DNA of 64,000 nucleotides from Dermanyssus gallinae (lineage: Eukaryota; Arthropoda; Arachnida; Mesostigmata; Dermanyssidae). The first letter of the stretch is position 1, and each line of letters opens with the position of its first letter. Of this stretch, positions 21,670 to 33,613 are shown one piece after another. The stretch is taken from positions 62,001-126,000 of the forward strand of contig QVRM01002192.1 in the NCBI GenBank assembly GCA_003439945.1, written 5' to 3'. Below the pieces are notes generated by a model that searched no databases, was not told the origin of the DNA, and saw only the letters and a program-made list of their open reading frames with translations. The position numbers and the translations under genes were made by a program.

Positions 21670-22960
21670 CGTGGTAGTGAAATTAGTCTATGTAGAGTGT
21701 TTTTTTAGCTTAAACATATTTTCACTCAAATGGTCCTCGTTTTTTTTACTTAGACATTAGACTCAATTTGCAAATCTTCAGAAATATCGCGTTGTTGAGG
21801 CATCTAGGGTTTCCTCCACAGTCCTTTTTGACAGCAATCCCTTTGACTCTCATATGTATAGTTTATCATCTATTTTCAATAAGCATCGCTCAATAAGAAT
21901 TCGAGTAGGAACATGGATTTAACCGGCGATACTCCGGTAGATGACAACCATGACCAGTAGCCCTCGGGATTAAATTAAGTGAAAAAGTGTACACCATTTA
22001 GTGCGATATAAACGTGTATTGAAATTCAACAAAGTAGTAAAGTTTTTTGCATGATTGCAGATTTCCACACCCTAGGGACAAACGTCATGCTTATGAATTA
22101 GCCATGGCGGTAACCAAGGAACCAGTTGGAAATAATTTTGCATGCCTGCCTGGGTTGACTGAACGGGGATTGGACTTGCCTGGCTGGGACGGCGCCACTA
22201 GTAAGTACTGCCGTATAAAGTCATGGGTTATTATTGAAGCTTGGCGAAAATTTACGTTTTGCAAATTTACCTATATTCATATGTCCTATATAAATACTAT
22301 TTTAGTATAAAACGTTTTATTCAAACTTTATATATATGTATTAAAACATATCATGCTTAGCTCTGGCATATTCTCAGTCTGATCTGTTTGTAAACAAATC
22401 GAGTTGGAGAAACAAATCCGCAATGGAATATTACTAAACGAAAAACCGCGTACATGTTGTTAAAATCATGAAATTTGAAGCTCTGTACAGGCATACTTGC
22501 GAGCTTCTTGCGTTATGAATGACCTAGATATCCAGGCTTGTGAGATAATCGTCTATGAACTCGAGTTTAAAAAGGCCAAGCATTTCGCGTGACAGGTATG
22601 CATGATGTGTCAGGCCGTGAAAGACTATGGAGCTTTGGACTATATCGATGCGAATGAACTCTAGTTCTAACAAGATGGTCCCGCACAGCAATCGAGATAA
22701 CTGAGCTTTGAAAAACGAAAATTTAGTACCCCGGAAGGTTCCCGAAGACATTAAGTGATAATAAAAACAATGATAAACTTAAGGCTAACACCAACGCGTG
22801 TATTATTGTAACTAGGCTTTTTTTATATTAGAAGGTCCCAAAAAACTTAACTCTGTAAAACGGAAAAGGTCACCTCACCAATATTTTATTGTATATAATA
22901 TACATTTAATTATATATTTATTAAAATAAATAAGACTTTAAAACATATATGAATCTCTTT
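21670..22960. other. Mostly unrecognised, one exon-like segment
   Basis: Apart from the exon-like segment at 22,061-22,203 I see only AT-rich sequence and short frames. Confidence 0.4.
22061..22203 (+). other. Candidate host exon
   Basis: A TTTTTTGCATGATTGCAG acceptor precedes 143 nt that stay open in one frame ('FPHPRDKRHAYELAMAV', 'GWDGATS'), and a GTAAGT donor follows. The peptide start vaguely recalls THAP domains, but the C2CH cysteines are absent. Splice-site quality is the main support. Confidence 0.3.

Positions 22961-22962
<2 letters not shown>

Positions 22963-23030
<68 letters not shown>
22963..23030. repeat. (TA)n microsatellite
   Basis: About 33 TA repeats, directly 5' of a family D LINE end. 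A second TA run lies at 23,444-23,489, where CTTTCACTATATA and TATATAGTGAGAG form short inverted flanks. Confidence 0.95.
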
Positions 23031-23034
<4 letters not shown>

Positions 23035-23063
23035 ATAAAGACTCCGACTCCCTAGCACCTTCT

Positions 23064-23345
23064 ATGGTCGGTGGCGGCGCATCCGAAGCTGGTTATGCAG
23101 CCCATCTTGGGCATTCCCACGAATTCTGGCCTCTCGCGCTTGAGACCTTGGGTGCTCCTGGTGTTCGGACCAGACAGCTAATTCACAAAGTCGGCACTAT
23201 GTTAAATATGTCAACCGGTGATAGCAGATCGTCGTCCTTCTTTAAACAACGTCTGGATCTTGACGTACAACGTGGAAACGCAGCCTCCGTTCGAGGCACT
23301 CTTCTGAAGTGGTCTCGGCCTAGCCTAGACGAAGCGGACACGTGA
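23064..23345 (+). pseudogene. LINE C-terminus, family D copy 1
   Basis: The frame reads 'LALETLGAPGVRTRQLIHKV', then 'STGDSRSSSFFKQRLDLDVQ' and 'RGNAASVRGTLL'. This is the last third of the domain seen more fully at 61.2 kb ('ETMGPVSKG..', 'TGNRRESEFL', 'LAVCRGNA'). It is only the tail of the protein, lying between two (TA)n runs. Confidence 0.6.
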
Positions 23346-23439
23346 TTGTCACAATGCGCACCCGCTAGGCCCATTGGCATAGCTAACCTTCCATAATATG
23401 TGCCCCACGTGCATATTGTAATATACTAAAAATAAACTT

Positions 23440-23493
<54 letters not shown>

Positions 23494-23889
23494 GAGAGAG
23501 AAAGAGCGAGAGTTCTGCGCGTTTCGTCGTGTCTAGTCATCATTAGTCAGCCACGTGCATGCAATCATTTAGAGTCGCTGGCTGCTTATAGCGACCGACT
23601 ATTTCAGTTGCCTGCAAGAAACCATTGTCTTTCACGTTAATAATGGTTAACGAAAATATTGTGGTCGAGAAGAGGGGAAGAGCCGGCCGAGTCTGAAGAC
23701 AGAAAAGCCAAGTTAGTTGCGTTGGCTCGTAAAAGGTGACGGCATCGAAAGCAAAGCCAGCGCTTTCTAGGGATGGAATATGCACTTACGCACACCCGCC
23801 GATTTAATGACGGGTAGTGCGGGGCTAAAGCGCAGAGCGAGAGAGTACATGACTCACCCTAATCCGAGCGCATTAGCCACCACCCTCAG

Positions 23890-25130
23890 AACCTCTCCTG
23901 GTCCGAAATTGTGTCACTACTTCAAGACCAAGAGGAGGGAGCCTCAAGTTTAAACCCTTTCCTTAGTCTGTAGGTGCGTCCCGAGCAGGCTAGTCCTGCT
24001 GGGTTGAATCAGAACGAATAATCGCGGTCGGCAACTATTCTCGAAACGAATTCTTTTGCGCATAGGCCCATTGAGGTAATTTAGGACAGCACCCCAGTTA
24101 GTCGTTGAATTGACCATGTGCGCGACGATCATCTGCGCGGTAGATGCTTGTACGGTGAGCTGTCCCGGTACGTAGAAAACACCGTACACGCCTCAATGGT
24201 ATGCGCGGCATCATCGGGCATTCCGGAGTCGCAGAGAACGCCGTTGTTTTCCGTTGTTTTCCCGGTCTTCATTATGTACGCCTGAAGCTGGCTATATCCG
24301 TCAGCGCCTGGGCAGTGTACTATGTCATTGGTTCCTGTGCCGTATACCACTGACGCGCGTCCGTGATGATGGGGCGTGTCTGCGTACCTCTCGTATTTCC
24401 GGCAGGCGTGTGGGTTTACGAATCCGCCCAAGCAGCGAGTGTGGCCTCTTGAGCCTCCGTTATCTTCTCGTTTAATTTGTGTTTACTTCTTTCTTTTGCC
24501 GGCATGTCCTATAAGAGGAGGCATTTGGGAACAAGCAGGACGTCCGTGGAGACCGTCCGGTACGCCCGTGCAACCCGTATTGCCACACCCGGTTGACAGC
24601 GGTGCAGAGCCTGTCGGGCCGTGACCGTACTGAGTGATAAGCCAGCCCACACTAGTGCGGCTTAAAACGCGACCGCTTCTGAAACAGCAGCTAGTTTCAC
24701 TTGTAACCAGGGTCATCCCTAGGTACTTGGCGTGGCGGGACGGCGTGAGAGCATCTCCGTTGAGATCATCCGCAAGATCATCCGCATAGGCGATTGCCTT
24801 CACCCCATCCGGCAGGTCGTCAAGACACCGTCGCATGCCACGTTCCATAGAACTGAGTTGAATACCGAGCCTTGGGGCACCCCCGTCTTAATTGGATGGG
24901 TCTCACCTTGCATCTAGAGTATATATTCTACCAGGGACGATGATAGTATGCGTCGCAGATACGGGGAAATTCCCTCCTGCTCGAGCGCACTCATGATTGT
25001 CGACCAGTTGGTGGTGTCGAACGCATTGCGGACATCCAGCAGTATCAATAGTTGTCGTATTAACTCATCCCTGTCCTTAGTCGACATCTCGTTCCTGTTA
25101 CTGCTCTTAAGCAGGGGTCATATATGACTC
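23890..25130 (-). pseudogene. Non-LTR RT, family C copy 1
   Basis: Minus-strand order: motif A 'LLILLDVRNAFDT' (25,011-25,052), motif B 'TGVPQGS' (24,870-24,892), motif C YADD (24,777-24,788), thumb to about 24,490. A C-terminal finger follows, 'YSQLQAYIMKTGK', 'CDSGMPDDAAHTIEAC' (24,330-24,200), with the remaining tail to about 23,950. Frameshifts separate the parts. The finger pattern (GHG..Q.Y then C..C...H...C) recurs in five other fragments in this window. Confidence 0.85.
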
Positions 25131-25149
25131 AATCTAACCCCCCCCCCTC

Positions 25150-25920
25150 CCGAAGCCCTCCTGGTTCAAAAGTGTAAACCAATACTTCGAGACTAGGAGA
25201 GAAGAGCCTCATGCCTTAATCCCCTCCTTAGTCTGTAGGTGCGCCCCGGGCAAGTTAGTTCTGCTGGGTTGTATCAAAAGGACTCTTCTTGATTAAACCC
25301 AGCAGGTTAATGAGCCTATCGAGGTATTTTAGGCTAGCACCCCAGTTACTCGTCAGGTCGACCATGTGCGCGGCGATCGTCTACTCGGTAGACGCTCGTA
25401 AAGTGAACGGTGAGCTATTCCGGCACGCAGACAACGCCGCACACGCCTCAGTGGTATGCACAGCACCATCTCGCACCCCGGCGTAGCACAGAACGCATAT
25501 GCCGATCGTTGCTTTACCGATCTCATCATGTACGCCTGGAACTGGCTATGCCCGCTCAGTATAGTATGTCATTGGTCCCTGTGCCATACACCACTTGCGC
25601 AAGTCTGTGATGACAGAGCGTGTCGACGTACTCCTCGTGTCTCCGGCAGACGGGTTGAGCCACGTCTCCGTCCAAGCGGCGAGGGTGGCCTCTTAAGCCT
25701 CAGTCCATGATATATCTCTATTCAATTCCCGCCTACTCCGTGAAGACCATCCTGTACGCTTGACTAACTCGTATGGCCACAGTCCGTTCGGAGCGACGCA
25801 AGGTTTGGCGGGACGTGACCGTTCTAAGTGCCAAGTCCGCCCACACTAACGCGGCATAGAGTGCGACTGCTTCTGCAACAGCAGCTAGTAGGCGTCGTTT
25901 GGGATCCGACGCGCCTCTCT
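25150..25920 (-). pseudogene. Non-LTR RT C-terminus, family C copy 2
   Basis: Runs parallel to copy 1 from its tail upward. It shares the TCTGTAGGTGCG, TCTGCTGGGTTG, GACCATGTGCGCG and 'GHSQFQAYMM' segments and then the Cys/His finger, extending to about 25,920 in the thumb. It lies head-to-tail with copy 1. Motifs A-C are missing. Confidence 0.8.
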
Positions 25921-26112
25921 CCCGGGGTAATACAAAGAAGAGGTTATCCCAATGGAAGGCAAATACTCAGTAGGTATTGGAGGATACATTGATTATAGTT
26001 GATTATATATGCGCAGGTAACATATATACTGCCGCTCTTAACGCCCCTGATATAAAAGGGTAACATGTGTGTTCAGGTATACATGTCAAGCGAATATCAA
26101 ATCAATAAATCA

Positions 26113-26240
26113 TAGATGTACGGGTTTGATCCCCATCATTGCACATTTGTATTAATGGGGTCCGTCTTATGAAGCAATGTTAAAGCAAATTCGTGGATGT
26201 TAAATGCTGACTGAGAGTCAGCCCGTTAAAAGTTTTAAGG
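26113..26240 (+). repeat. SINE family 1, 5'-truncated
   Basis: Starts within the tRNA part (B box changed to GGTTTGATCCC) and continues with GCACATTTGTATTAATGGGG, TCCGTCTTATGAAGCAATGT and the GTCAGCCCG tail. No A box. Confidence 0.7.
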
Positions 26241-26484
26241 TACTCTGCTGGCTACATGCAACAGGTGTACACAGCCATGGGGGGCAATCGTCCTTCCCCA
26301 ATCCGTACATAATTTATTTCTGTATACGTATTACATGCTCACGTATTTATAGTCACGTAGTACCGTCGGGAATTTCACAGCGGTTAGAAAAATCGGCAGA
26401 ATTTTTATAAAATTATCTTAGGCCTCTTTCTGCACATTTCTGGAGGCCAAAAATCTATTACAGTTACATGCTTGCCAGTTCATC

Positions 26485-26639
26485 TTTCGGTTGTATTTTT
26501 TCAGTTCCACGTTTTCCACCGACGATCAACATTAATGGAATTTTGTCGCCTGAAGAATGCATGAAACTTTCGCATAAGAAAAAGGGAGAATACATCTGCG
26601 GAGTGTTCGGATCGATCGAACCCAGACTCTCTAACGTAA
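26485..26639 (+). other. Candidate host exon
   Basis: A long pyrimidine-rich acceptor (GGTTGTATTTTTTCAG at 26,490-26,505) is followed by an open frame reading 'VPRFPPTININGILSPEECM', then 'GEYICGVFGSIEPRLSN', with AAC|GTAATT as a possible donor at 26,636. The peptide looks protein-like, but I cannot name it. Confidence 0.35.
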
Positions 26640-26660
26640 TTACATTTTGTCTCTCAGAGG

Positions 26661-26661
<1 letters not shown>

Positions 26662-26697
<36 letters not shown>
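26662..26697. repeat. (TA)n microsatellite
   Basis: About 18 TA units. A shorter run is at 27,439-27,459. Confidence 0.9.
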
Positions 26698-26698
<1 letters not shown>

Positions 26699-26699
26699 C

Positions 26700-28190
26700 C
26701 TGTCTTTTGTCGAGTCTCTTTGCAAATAATTGTAGTAATATGATACATTCTAGTAATATAAAGTTAATGATTGTGACAATTCTTATTTATGGTATTTACA
26801 TTATTTGTGTTATGTATAGACTACCCTATATTATATTTATGAGGCATGTAGATAGTGATTGATAACTGTGAGTGCCAATAATCGTCAGGTTACACAGCTA
26901 CGTCACGCTTGAGCCATGGAAACGAGTTTTAAAGCACAGCCCTACTTGAACCGCCGCTGATAATTAAAGGTGGAATTCAACGCTGCACTATTAGTTTATT
27001 TTACGAGAGACCATATACACACTCCGCTTATAAAACGCGTGCATGAGTCTGCGTCAGTTCACAGCCTGCGCCTACTAAAAATTATAGTTTTCTTGGAGCC
27101 CATGCCTAAGAGGCGATTGTACTTCTACAAGTTCAGACATTCTTTTCGCACAAGTAATTTTTACCCCTTACGTTTGTTTGTAAATTTACATTTTTAAATT
27201 GTACTGATGACTCTAAGTGCCATTTCTACAGATATTGAGTCTTCTAAGAGGTAAAAGTACATTATGTGGTGGCAATTGTCAGGGTTATTCACTTTTTATA
27301 CCACTAAAAGCTTGACATTCGCCAATATAATTAAAATCAGATATTTGGAATGTCTGACGTATACGCTTTTGGCGAAATCCATAAATTGTGTAAAGATTAA
27401 AACGTGATAACCGATTTAAAAATTCTGACCGACCATCTAATATATATATATATATATACACAGACACACTAGACTCAAAGACTAAGCCGCTTCGTCGGTC
27501 TACAACTTTAAAAAGCCCATATCGACGCCGAAGAAAGACGTTCTTCGAAAGTAACAAAAATAAGTTAAATGTGGCTTCGTTGCGGTTAAAGGCTTAACTG
27601 CAACGGAAAATAAAGCCTACTTAGATGCAGTTATAGAACAAAGCTTGCCAGCGTAGAGCACCATTATCAAATGAATTGTCTTATTTAAAAAGGTGAAAAA
27701 CTTTGAGGGATAACAATAGAAGTCTACAAGTTCTTGGTGCTTTACCGCCGATTAAAGCTGTGCAGAATATATGAGCAATAACTAAGCCGCAATACATCGA
27801 AGAAAGCATTAGCATTTATGCGTAAAAAAATAAAGCAAGGTGGCTACCGCAAAAACTAAAAATTAAGCAAAAACAGGCACACGTGTCAGTTTCAAATAAA
27901 TATTTAGAACTTTGAAGACGAAATCCGCAGGTTGTTGGACCGAATTGTAACAGCCTACGAAACCTTAGCCCACTACTTGAACTGCTTCAGAACGGGAAGA
28001 TGCAACCAGGGAGTAAATCGCACACGGCAACAGGCTCAGAGTAAAGAGGCACGTCTCGAGCAGAAAATATTTAATAACCTTTCTGTAGTATACAGAAGAA
28101 ATTCGATTAGTTGACTATCTTTCTACAATTAGAGCGGTAGGTGGGATTACCTTATTTTTATGAAGAAGGGTTGGATACCCTTATGTGATA
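26700..28190. other. No recognised gene
   Basis: AT-rich, with short open frames only. I could not connect any of them to a family. Confidence 0.4.
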
Positions 28191-28194
28191 TTGC

Positions 28195-28330
28195 TGTGAG
28201 TAGGGGAAGAAAGGGGTCTCACATCTTATCTTAAGCAGTGTGGGACTCGACCCCAGCACCCCAGCGAATGGATGGTTAGCCCGCTGAGATCCATACCCAT
28301 TAAACGCACCTGCCTTCTTAATTGCGTGGC
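28195..28330 (-). repeat. tRNA-like SINE, family 2 (minus)
   Basis: The minus strand reads AGGTGCGTTTAATGGGTATG, then GATCTCAGCGGGCTAACCAT and GGGGTCGAGTCCCACA, which looks like an A-box/B-box pair of a tRNA. Best copy of this family in the window. Confidence 0.6.
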
Positions 28331-28339
28331 TACCTCTTT

Positions 28340-29150
28340 GCCTGGATTATATGCTACATATGTTTAATCTACCATGTAAACACGTTGATAGAAGTAAATC
28401 TGTGAATCATCCAAGTTACAGCTATATTTGCTAGGATTAACCGCTCTGCTGAGCGCATAACCTAGTGAGTCTTAAAACTTGTTAAAAGGCATTGATTTCA
28501 ATAGATATGAGCAGCCGGATATTGTTTTACAGAACGTTGAATAGAAATAATTAGCACACCTGCGCCTTCGGAATGTTCTTAAAAACTTGATCGTGTGATC
28601 CTATAGCAAGAAGGTTCGCGGTGGCACCTTCGAGCAGCTATTGTAAGATAATATATAGTTGTGTGCACTTCTATAGCTATAACAAGTGATTAATCTGATA
28701 CGGTGGGTCATTAATGCATCCAGTCAATCTTGACATGCCCTTCGGAAAATCCTCATTACTACGCAGCCATGAACGGGATCGCCATAGACTTGATATCAAA
28801 ATTATTATTATGATGTGCGCATTTGCATCAATGTATTAGCTTTGAGCGCTGCGTCGTAAAAAGGTCGTAAACATTTTATTTTAAAGTATTGAACGTGAAA
28901 GCTTATAATCTAACTTCACTTTTTACTAACTTTCTTCAAACCACTAGTTCACAAGCAGAACAAACACGAAGGAGCGCTGATTTCTGCATCGGAGAACCGG
29001 TTGTCGTGCAATGGCACATTTTGTGCTCCTATGTCGGGCAAAAACACCAGTAACTGACTTAACACTAGTAATTTCGCTCTCAACCAAAGCAAGCATTTTC
29101 AGAGAGAACGTACCATAGAAAAAAAGATTTGTTCTAATGAGTTTTACAAT
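28340..29150. other. No recognised gene
   Basis: Nothing supported on either strand. Confidence 0.4.
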
Positions 29151-29189
29151 TTTGTGTTTTTTTTGTGGAGGAGGATGGATGCTTTTACG

Positions 29190-29370
29190 CACTGTTGCTA
29201 CGAGTGCGGGATGTTCCCCCTCTTGAGCAGTATGGGACTTCACCCTGGCGATTCCATGTTGGTCCGCCAAGACCCCTACCCACTAAACACACCCCTTAAG
29301 CTTCACTCTCTAATGGCCCAGATATCCTTAAAATATTACTATGGGCCATTAGGAGAAGTGGCGAGCGCCT
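29190..29370 (-). repeat. tRNA-like SINE, family 2 (minus), degenerate
   Basis: Shares CTACCCACTAAACACACC and AAGCTTCACTCTCTAATGG with the 20.4-kb copy. The B box is damaged (GGGACTTCACCC on the plus strand). Confidence 0.45.
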
Positions 29371-29659
29371 AACGGATCATTTGGCCGAGGTCACTCACGG
29401 GTTTCCCCACCGGTCCGACGTGCTTGTTCCAACACCTGCGAACCCTTTTGATTGCAAGCCACGTCATCTGTTGATGTCGTAAGCGCTATCCATTCTCTTC
29501 TATACCTGCAGAGCTCGGCTTTTTTTATCACTGCAGTTACCATTTTCTCACCCAGCTTTTATGCCGATGCTGTGCTGCGTATGCACTCCACAAATATCCT
29601 CTTGCTACATCTCGGCGGATTTGTCGTCCCGATTCATTGTTTTTTCTTCTCTAGCCGAT

Positions 29660-30500
29660 CTCAATCTTAGCAGCGATATGGCGGTTGTCCTTGCCTGCTC
29701 TAGTCCCTTGCATTTTAAGAAAGTGTGCTCGGGATCATCGTCGATGCCGTCCACACAGTGCACGCAGGTTTCCGAGGGAGCTTTGCCTATACAAAAAAGA
29801 TAGCTTTGAAAATTACCGCGGCCAGTGAAACACTGCGTAAGGAAAAGTTCATTTCCCTCGCCAGGCGGTCTATCCGTTTTTTATGTCCGGGATGAGCAGG
29901 CGAAGTGAATGACCCGGTGAGTCTATGGGGACATCCCATTCTTCTCACCGCGACCTTATTTTTCCTTCTCAGCTTCTTTGCTAGACTAAGGCCCTCCTTT
30001 CCACATAATTATCTTTTCATTTACTATTAAGTCCAAATGCGGAACCAGCCAGTACCAAGGCTGCGCTAGTGCTAACCGTGAGATAGGCCTGCAGGATCCT
30101 AAGCGCCGCCGTTCTTTAAATGCTTCTTAGGGCCTTTCTTGTTGTCGTCGTTTTCAAGGTGTTCTGCAGCCCGAGTAGCGCCGCAAATGCAATTGACTTG
30201 GTAACCGACATTAGAAGTCTTCGCCGGCACTCCTGCGGCCCGCGTAAGTTTGGCTTATAACGTTAGCCGCTTTAGTCGCCTTGGCCGTGCGCTCTCTAAA
30301 ATAATTTGTGCCCCTGAGACTCTTTTCCTCCCTGTCAGGAGGATGGTTTTGATCTTTTTCGAGGCAAGTTGTAGCCAACTCCGTCTCTTTGTTGACCAGA
30401 GAGCCGAGTTTGCCTTTAATTCTAGCTCTTCTTCTGTCTTTGCTTGAGTAGTTACGGCCAAGTCGTCCGCGTACGCCATCATCTCCACTCCTTACAGGAG
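29660..30500 (-). pseudogene. R1-like RT fragment, family C/F
   Basis: The minus frame from 30,488 reads 'MAYADDLAV' (YADD at 30,462-30,473), then 'KTILLTGRKR'. Further along, 29,850-29,690, comes the C-terminal finger 'GNFQSYLFCIGKAP', 'CVHC..DDPEHTFLKC'. RT motifs A and B are not visible. The order and spacing fit the end of an R1-type ORF2. Confidence 0.75.
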
Positions 30501-30689
30501 ATCTTGCTGTGATCAGGGCGTCGTTATATTACGAGATATCGAAAGCCTTGCGCAATTCGTTGGACCTCCATGAAGCCACGAGGGTACACCAGAGTTAAGA
30601 CACTAAAAAGCATTGCGGGGAAAACATGACAATGCTTAGTAACCTTGCCGAGTCGGAACGCTAAGAGTCTTGTGGCCAAAAAAAGGCAT

Positions 30690-31100
30690 CACCATAACAG
30701 GGCGTCTTTGCAGGGGGGTTTAAGGATGGTTCCAAAGCCCAACATGCTATAGATGTAACCAAATCGGGCATGTAGCACGAGACTGCTAAATTAAGGAGAC
30801 ACCTGTTAGAATGTGTTATAGATGCGGGAATGAGAAGCACATAGCTAGGGAATGTAAGGAAACCTACGCCTCGTGCTACTTGTGCAAGGAGAAAGATCCT
30901 AAACCGAGAACAATGGCTTGCCCGCAGTACACGAAAGTACTTAAAAAAGCAAACAAGCCGCGAGAGCGGAGGTAGAAGAGGGGAAGGCCCGGGAATCAAG
31001 GGCGGAGCAAAAACAAAAGAAAAATAAGAAAGCAGCCAGGGAACAGAGGAAGGAGGTTAAACGAGACAAGCGTACATCAGATGGCTGGTCATAAAAAAGG
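30690..31100 (+). pseudogene. LINE ORF1 with CCHC zinc knuckles, family F
   Basis: A single frame from about 30,735 has 'CYRCNQIGHVARDC', then a TAA at 30,787, then 'CYRCGNEKHIAREC' and 'CYLCKEKDP...C'. These are three zinc knuckles, typical of R1/I-type ORF1. A long Lys/Glu/Arg-rich tail ends at a stop near 31,092. The stop between knuckles 1 and 2 is the main lesion seen. The protein would bind LINE RNA. ORF2 begins about 70 bp downstream on the same strand. Confidence 0.75.
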
Positions 31101-31163
31101 CTTCAGGGGTCGGCCCGTTTTCAACATCCAGAGAACGAAGGAACAACTTGTACACAACAACAA

Positions 31164-31975
31164 TGAATAGGATTATAGTAATGCAAGTAAACTGCAACAG
31201 GATTAGATACCCACTTGACATGGTGGAAGAGATAGCCACAAGGAGAGGAGTCCAGTGGCGGTGAGCGATCTAAATCAAGCGATGACAGAAAACAAAAAGG
31301 AATGGTTTTTAGATCGAACCAAGAGTGCAGTAGTTATAAACGCCGGTTTCGTGCAAATCACAAACGGGCACGGGTTTGAATGGGAGAACTGCTAGAAGGG
31401 TGTGGCTGTACTTTTGTTACAGTAGCCCCAAAGACAGCCTGGACGAATTTAAGAACCTACTTAGTGAAATAGGAGTATCAATAAATGAAGCCGCAGGAAA
31501 TGGCGTAGTCGTGACAGGAGACTTCAACGCGGCATTGGAAACATGGTGGTCGAACAAGAAGGGGAGAATCGTAACTGAATGGGCAGCCAGCCTGGACTTG
31601 TACATTTAAAACAATGGCAAAGACCCGACGTTCCACAAAGCCGAATATCAGTCAATAATCGATCTAACATTATGCAACAATACAATGGCCAATAAAATAA
31701 AAGGAAGGTCAGTGCTCTCAGAGAAAGAAAACCTCAGCGATCTCTATTGCATTGAGTTCATGATGGAACTGCAGCAACACTCCCTGTAAGAAGCAAAAGC
31801 ACTACAGGATCAAGGACGAAGAGGTCTTCAAGAGCGAACTTAAGAAGACAATCCCTACAACTCCTCCCCACACCCTCCCTAAGCACCCTCATCCAAGAAA
31901 GACCTCCTGCCAGCTAAAATATTGGTGGAAGAGCGTCATAGCGCAGAAACGGGCGGATTGTAACAAACTAATATA
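31164..31975 (+). pseudogene. R1-like ORF2 start: AP endonuclease, family F
   Basis: ATG at 31,164 opens 'MNRIIVMQVNCNRIRYPLDM', the start typical of R1-clade endonucleases ('Q.N.NR'). After a frameshift near 31,250 the domain continues, with 'VVVTGDFNA' (the GDFN core) at about 31,507-31,533 and, further on, 'SIIDLTLCN'. The frame then reaches 'WWKSVIAQKRADC' near 31,960 and stops at the (TA)n run with the Tc3-like insertion. The RT is absent. The domain would nick target DNA to prime reverse transcription. Confidence 0.75.
31840..31975 (+). repeat. Left arm of inverted LINE repeat
   Basis: The segment with CTAAGCACCCTCA, GCCAGCTAAAATATTGGTGG and AAGAGCGTCATAGCGCAGAA recurs in reverse complement at 33,660-33,790. 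Both arms end at the (TA)n tracts that bracket the Tc3-like element. Confidence 0.9.
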
Positions 31976-31993
31976 TATATATATATATATATA

Positions 31994-33613
31994 AAGTGTG
32001 TTGCAAAAAATTAGCAACTCATGTTTTTTGCGATAATTTCGGCTTGGTTTATTTAAATGGCTTGAAATTTTAAGCGCATGATGTACATGACGAAACATGA
32101 GTATAGTGTTGATTTCATTGCAATCTCAAAATCGGTTCATACAAAAAATAAAAAAGTGTGAAAAAACAGTGTTGCAAAATATTAGCAACAATAACATGCT
32201 AACAACACAGCTCTTGTTTGTAAAGGATAGTCGATACTACAGCTGATATTCGATCCCAGGGATCAAATGTCAAGCTAAATCAATCGTTATATAGCTGCAA
32301 AATATTCTACAGCTTAGTCGTTGTTCCGAACTAACGACGAATCTTATGTTTAAACCATGGGTCGTACAAAAGATCTTTCGGATAACGAAAAGACAAGAAT
32401 TGAGGCATATGCTGAGCTCGGTCATACAGTAACTGCTATAGCAACCAGATTAGGACGGCATAAGGGCACCATCAGCAGGTTCTTACACCCTGGAGTGAAC
32501 CAAAGGTGCAGATCTAACAGTGGGCGTAAGCCAGTTTTGACTATTCGAGATCGGCGAAGGATCATACAGTTGGCTACTCATGACCAAATGTCTTCTTCCA
32601 GGATCAGGACTACTTTAGGAGTGCCAGTGCACCGATCCACAGTGTACCGAGTTTTAAGTTCTGACAAAAACGTGCGATACGCGAAAAGGAAGCTTATGCC
32701 GCGACTGCAACCAAAGCACATTGTCGCACGGCGTGAATTTTCGCATAGATACCAAACTTGGGATAACGAGTGGAAAAACATCGTCTTCTCGGATGAAAAG
32801 AAATTTAATCTCGATGGCCCTGACGGCTGTCAGTACTATTGGCACGACTTACGGAAGGAACCTAAATGGTTCTCGAAACGTGTGGCCGGTGGTGGCTCTG
32901 TGAAATATTGGGGCGCGTTTGGATATAATGGGAAGTCTGATCTAGTCGAGATTGTGGGCCGAAACAATTCTGACATGTACCAGCGCATTGTCGGTTCCCA
33001 GTTAGAAGCCCACTTCAGAAGAATTGGGGGACCTGACGCAGTTTTTCAACAAGACAACGCCACGTTTCATACCTCGGCTAGCACTATAGCCTTTTTTCAA
33101 GAACAAGGAGTGCCACTTTTTGACTGGCCGGCATTAAGTTCAGACCTGAATCCTACTGAAAATCTTTGGGGACATTTGGTAAAGCAGATTTACGCAAATG
33201 GTCGACAATATAATCATTTGTCGGACCTCAAAGAAGCTGTCCAGCAAGCATGGACTAATATTCCACTTTCGTACTTACAACAGCTCATTAACTCCATGAA
33301 AGACCGAGTTTACGATTTGATTCAGAAGAGGGGACGAAAAACCCGTTTCTAGAATAAAATATGTAGTTTCAAATGAGCCATACAGCCCTGCTAAGAATCG
33401 AATACGCTGTAAGGCGCTATTGTTGCTAATATTTTGCAACACTGTTTTTTCACACTTTTTATTTTTTGTATGAACCGATGTTGAGATTGCAATGAAATCA
33501 ACACTATACTCATGTTTCGTCATGTACATCATGCGCTTAAAATTTCAAGCCATTCAAATAAACCAAGCGGAAATTATCACAAAAAAACATGAGTTGCAAA
33601 TTTTTTGCAACAC

